Shown in pieces: positions 60,588 through 64,000 of a DNA stretch of 64,000 nt. The notes under the pieces are model-generated. The model was not told where the DNA came from. It worked only from the letters and a program-made list of their open reading frames with translations, and did not search any database. Source of the stretch: Planococcus citri (lineage: Eukaryota > Arthropoda > Insecta > Hemiptera > Pseudococcidae); NCBI RefSeq assembly GCF_950023065.1, contig NC_088678.1, positions 29,750,580 to 29,814,579 on the forward strand, read 5' to 3'. Both the position numbers and the translations under genes were made by a program. How positions within the stretch are numbered: the first letter of the stretch is position 1; each line of letters starts with the position of its first letter.

Positions 60588-61183
60588 CATCCTCTCCCTT
60601 TTCGGAAGCAAGTTGGTTTTTTTTCAAAAATTCAGGTCGAAAATGAGTTTGTTATAAAACTGAATTTTTCCACAAGTTTTCCCCAATAAAGAAATTGTCT
60701 TTCCTCCCTCCCTTCATCCCCAAAAAATTTTCATTTTTGAAAGTTGAAGTCAAGAACAAGTTTTGTTTTGCGACGATCAATTTTTATGAAGAGATTTTTT
60801 TTTCTCTTTTCGTAACGAATTTTTTTGAGAAAGTTTTTTACGAGAGACTTTTTTAAAAGCAAAGTTTAATAGCTTCTGTTCCATGAAGTTTTCATGTTTG
60901 CTTCAATAAGTACCTAATTTTAACATTGTGTATTTTCTCGAAAGTGAAGTTTTCGGTTTCTTTTGAAAAATAAAATGAGCATATTCTGTTCAAGAATACC
61001 AAAAGTTTTCATTTAATTTTTAGAAAAATGACAATCGAATTTCTTTTCTAAAAATGAAGTTTGCAATGTTAAACGCAGATCCTGGGCAAATTGCTTCACT
61101 ACCCCCCCTTTTTCCGATGGCACTACATCTTGAGAAATATTTATGCATTTTGTCTATTTTCAAATCTTTCGTGGCAGAGTTTC
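60588..61183. other. AT-rich stretch, nothing supported
   Basis: Homopolymer-rich with C-rich patches. No repeat termini or exon signals that agree. Confidence 0.45.
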
Positions 61184-61467
61184 CAGTGTTTGTGACAGAC
61201 ACTGTTCAAAACCAGTGTTTGTGACAGACACAGTATAAAACAAGTGTTTCAAACACACACTGTTTAAATCCAGTATTTGTGACAGACACTGACCAGTGTT
61301 TGTGACAGAAACTGTTCAAAACCACTGTTTGTGACAGACACTGTTTGAAACCAGCGTTTGTGACCAACACTGTTCAAAACCAGTGTTTGTGACAGACACT
61401 GTTCAAAACCAGTGTTTGTGACAGAAACTGTTTAAAACCTGTGTTTGTGACAGACACTGTTCAAACT
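61184..61467. repeat. Minisatellite: ten units of 29 bp (one shortened)
   Basis: The unit is CAGTGTTTGTGACAGACACT plus a GTTCAAAAC spacer. Ten units fit the interval: nine of 29 bp and one (the fourth) of 23 bp. Each unit is itself a near-palindrome (AGTGTTTG / CAGACACT with one mismatch). Units 1 and 8 are identical, while unit 3 is the most diverged. Confidence 0.92.
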
Positions 61468-62340
61468 CAACTTTCAAAAACCTTTTTTGAGCTCCCAAAA
61501 TACGTCGATCTGTCTTTAAAAATTTGTCAGCCTTCATTCACAAAAAATTTATAAAGACAAACAGCAATAAAAATGAAAAAAAAAACATTCTGAATAGATA
61601 TCTACTTGAACGATTAGGTATACTGTTCTTTTCAAAAATATTTTTTTGGAGAATCAGATATTGTGATCTAACTGATGCCTCCCTTACCCTGCGAAAAATA
61701 ATTTTCAATAATTCTTACCAAACTTTCAAATGTTTCTTTTTAACTCAAAAAGACTCGATCCATCTCCGAAATCCCTCCCCCCCCCCACCAATAAAAAACA
61801 ATTGAACGGAAGAAAAAACATATTTTTTAAACACTTTAATTACCTACAATTGCCGTTTTTTAAGGTGTTTCTTCAACTTTCTGTAAGTAATCAACGATTT
61901 GTCGACACATTACACAAATTGAAATTTTGAGTTCATTTTGCCTCTACCCAACTCTATCAAATTATCCGATTTCTCTCCCCCCTCTCCCCCCACCATTAGA
62001 ATTATTTACAATAAACCTTTGGTACGTCATCATTCTCAACATTGTTTTGTATTTTCTTGTTTAATAAATTTCTGCTCTAAAACTAGCTTTAAAATATTAC
62101 ATTTAGGCATTTCTTTTTTTGCTTTTTTTTGCCTCTAATCAAATGTCTTCGCCTTTACCGTGCAATAAAAATCTGCATTTTTAACTTTCATTTTGAAAAA
62201 ATTTCTCAAAATTTGTTAATCTTTTTCCCACTTTTCTCGCAGTATTAAACGGAGAACCCAATGATTTGTTTCATTTGCCTTTGGCTCGTTCTACCAAGTC
62301 GATCTGCACTCATCAAAGTTATAGGCATATAGGCCTACAC
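61468..62340. other. AT-rich stretch, nothing supported
   Basis: It contains C-rich runs near 61775-61790 and 61975-61993. A minus-strand TTATTTTTCGCAGGGTAAGG near 61688 puts an acceptor one base from a donor. No exon. Confidence 0.4.
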
Positions 62341-62558
62341 CTTTACGATGCTTGTGATGTAATTGTCTATAATCTATAGCTTCTCACTAGAATTTCCTGT
62401 TTTGAAATTTGTCATTAAGAATACGTTGCTGCGGACAATACACTCGACTGGTTCTCATTTTATAGTACGTACGGTATATAAAAGGTCTATTATTATAGGG
62501 CCACCGTATCGGGCAAATACCATACCATCGTCCTCCCAGACTCGAAATATGTACTCAC

Positions 62559-62682
62559 ACAGACACGAAAGCCATTGGCTAGTACCCAGAGTACGTACGC
62601 GAGAAATCGAATTTTTGTACGTTTCTTTTGGCCAGCGCGCAGCGTCACCATTTGGGATCCTGGTATAATAATTTCCATCCAT
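62559..62682 (-). CDS. Weak candidate initial exon, product unknown
   Basis: On the minus strand an ATG at 62682 opens 41 codons (including YYTRIPNGDAARWPKETY) to CTGT|GTGAGT, a consensus donor at 62553-62558, leaving in phase 1. A second ATG four bases further on opens an overlapping frame. There is no clear start context, acceptor or domain. It is listed because of the donor, the CpG-rich setting and the phase match to the exon at 16288-16377. Confidence 0.15.
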
Positions 62683-63229
62683 AGAAGGTACCCAAATCGG
62701 TCGTAAATTATTCGGCTGCCGGTTACAAAAATACTTGCTCCGTTTAAATATTAAAATACCGCTATTTTCCGCATAGCGACTCTATACTTAGTATTTATGA
62801 AAACATCTAACCACCTACGACGGTTCGCCACTGTGTATCGGTATCAGATCGGGAGAAAAAAAAAGAGGAAAAAAGACAACGCAAAATCCCATACTAATTC
62901 CCTTGGTATGCTTTTGATGGTCGGGTCAAGTTGGCCGACTAACGTATAAAATGCGGAAAACAAAACACATCAAGGAAAAAAAACACACATCGTGTATAAG
63001 GAACGTCTGGTCGCGTTGTCGGGTTGATTTTCCAAAGGGGTTTGAAAATTCGATTAATAATTTAGCATCGATTGTTTGTCTCGGTATTATTCGACGACCT
63101 CTAAAGGAAAACCCTCGCCTCGATCCTCACGTGCGTTTATTAAGGCCGCATAAACAACGGGTAACAACTATTTTCTTCTTATGCTCGCCACCTTCGCTAC
63201 CCTATAGCTAGTCGCATTTTATCACTTAC

Positions 63230-63376
63230 CCTTCTTCCGCGTCTGCGGAGGTTTTTCTTTTCTCTTTTTTTACCACTCTCATCATCGTTTCAACTTTAGA
63301 ATATCGAGTTGTTACCCCGACTCCTACCCTGTGTTGCTCTGCTAGAGCCGGATCTCCTCCACACCAAAATCTCGTA
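63230..63376 (-). CDS. Candidate 147-nt symmetric exon, product unknown
   Basis: The minus-strand acceptor GCACTTTTCAG and donor AGAAGG|GTAAGTG bound 147 nt. The frame entered in phase 2 is open for all 48 codons (for example TRFWCGGDPALAEQHRVGVG, then a Lys/Arg-rich segment) and leaves in phase 2. The other frames contain stops. It lies in a CpG-rich block. Its acceptor tract is short, and it does not phase-match the exon at 53206 directly, so other exons would be needed in between. Unknown family. Confidence 0.28.
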
Positions 63377-64000
63377 CTGAAAAGTGCATTACAAGTGCGG
63401 ATGAATAAGTCACCCTCGTTGGAAATTACATACGTTCGCGTGCTAATTCATTCGCTCGTTTTCAATCTGTTTTTTTATTCTCGTATTTTTTTTTTTTTTT
63501 TTTTGGTACGTGTAATTTCATTATTCCCATTTTTCTCGCCGCCATTCCCCTTGCTCGATAATTTGCGCGAAATTATCGCCAACAAACGCGCGCCAATCGA
63601 CGCCGAATTAATGGATTTTTTTGCAATTAGCTTGGAGAATTTGGCAAAGTGACTGGGATTTTTTTATATCGATTTGTAGCGTATTGTGTCATACTACATA
63701 GCGATATGTTTACTAATACGTATACGAGGATAATTATAATACTTTTGTTACGTATTGCCATTTCCATAATTTATATCCACGTGTGAATAAGTATAAGTAA
63801 CGGCAGCCATAGATTAATGTTTAATTATTCACGCGAAACCGCATCATTGAGAATGGTTTAAAAATTTAAAGAAAGGATAGAAAAATGCGACGACGAGCGA
63901 AACGATGGAAAAAAATGACCTTTATGTATTTTTCATCATTTATGACGTATACGTCGTCGTCGTGAATTTTATTGTAAAAATATGGTAAATTTAACGTTAA
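63377..64000. other. CpG-containing block at window end
   Basis: It has a T18 run at about 63487 and CGTCGTCGTCGTG near 63952. A plus-strand frame (63395-63652) is Phe-rich and unsupported. No feature is called. Confidence 0.35.

Noticed and set aside
61184..61467. Possible CRISPR-like array
   Set aside because: Units are contiguous with no variable spacers and the DNA is eukaryotic; it is a minisatellite.

Overview
This is an AT-rich, intron-poor-in-signal eukaryotic window. There are no long open frames, many A/T homopolymer runs, abundant dispersed and inverted repeats, GT-AG splice signals and no bacterial operon structure. It looks like arthropod (probably insect) nuclear DNA. The frequent TACCTA/GTAGGTA words and the degenerate 'TTGCCAAAAATTGCC...TCTTGCTTTTT' repeat remind me of scale-insect (mealybug) genomes, but that is recollection, not something I can prove from the window. 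No complete protein-coding gene is recognisable by family. Any genes here have short exons in very large introns.

Two kinds of DNA alternate along the whole window. CpG-retaining, mixed-composition blocks with no obvious repeats lie near 0.9-1.9, 8.3-9.5, 12.5-14.9, 20.2-21.7, 26.5-28.9, 31.6-33.7, 36.3-38.8, 41.5-42.8, 43.6-44.7, 46.6-48.7, 50.0-51.1, 53.3-54.9, 58.0-59.8 and 62.3-64.0 kb. Between them are very AT-rich, repeat-laden islands. The CpG-rich blocks are the likeliest places for promoters, 5' exons and enhancers. The islands hold mobile-element remains.

Coding evidence is limited to candidate exons defined by polypyrimidine-AG acceptors, good donors and an open frame between them. 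The best are on the minus strand at 53206-53281 and 16288-16377, whose phases fit each other. Weaker minus-strand ones are at 63230-63376, 62559-62682, 43440-43555, 42097-42326 and 473-572. Plus-strand candidates are 5900-5983, 34654-34717 and a phase-matched pair 47433-47859 / 48110-48192 that ends in a stop codon overlapping AATAAA. The 34654 site is unusual: its acceptor is followed directly by GTGAGT and, 64 nt later, by GTAAGT. That is the layout of a recursive-splicing exon. Products are not identified.

Mobile and repeat content is richer. There is a DNA-transposon family with CAGGGTGTCTAAC termini and perfect 5-bp target duplications (2547-2826, 21755-22828, plus a 5'-truncated relative at 23690-24626). 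A 279-bp MITE with CAGTGGCGTA termini lies at 60309-60587. Four large fold-back elements with long arms lie at 11059-12170, 29327-30137, 39850-41290 and 45023-45698, with arm-only relatives at 15183-15490 and 48893-49215. There is also a compact 123-bp hairpin (23489-23611), a structured GC-richer insert ending in (ACG)n that resembles a retroposon 3' end (35619-35863), a 29-bp minisatellite of near-palindromes (61184-61467), and four islands of one degenerate short-period repeat.
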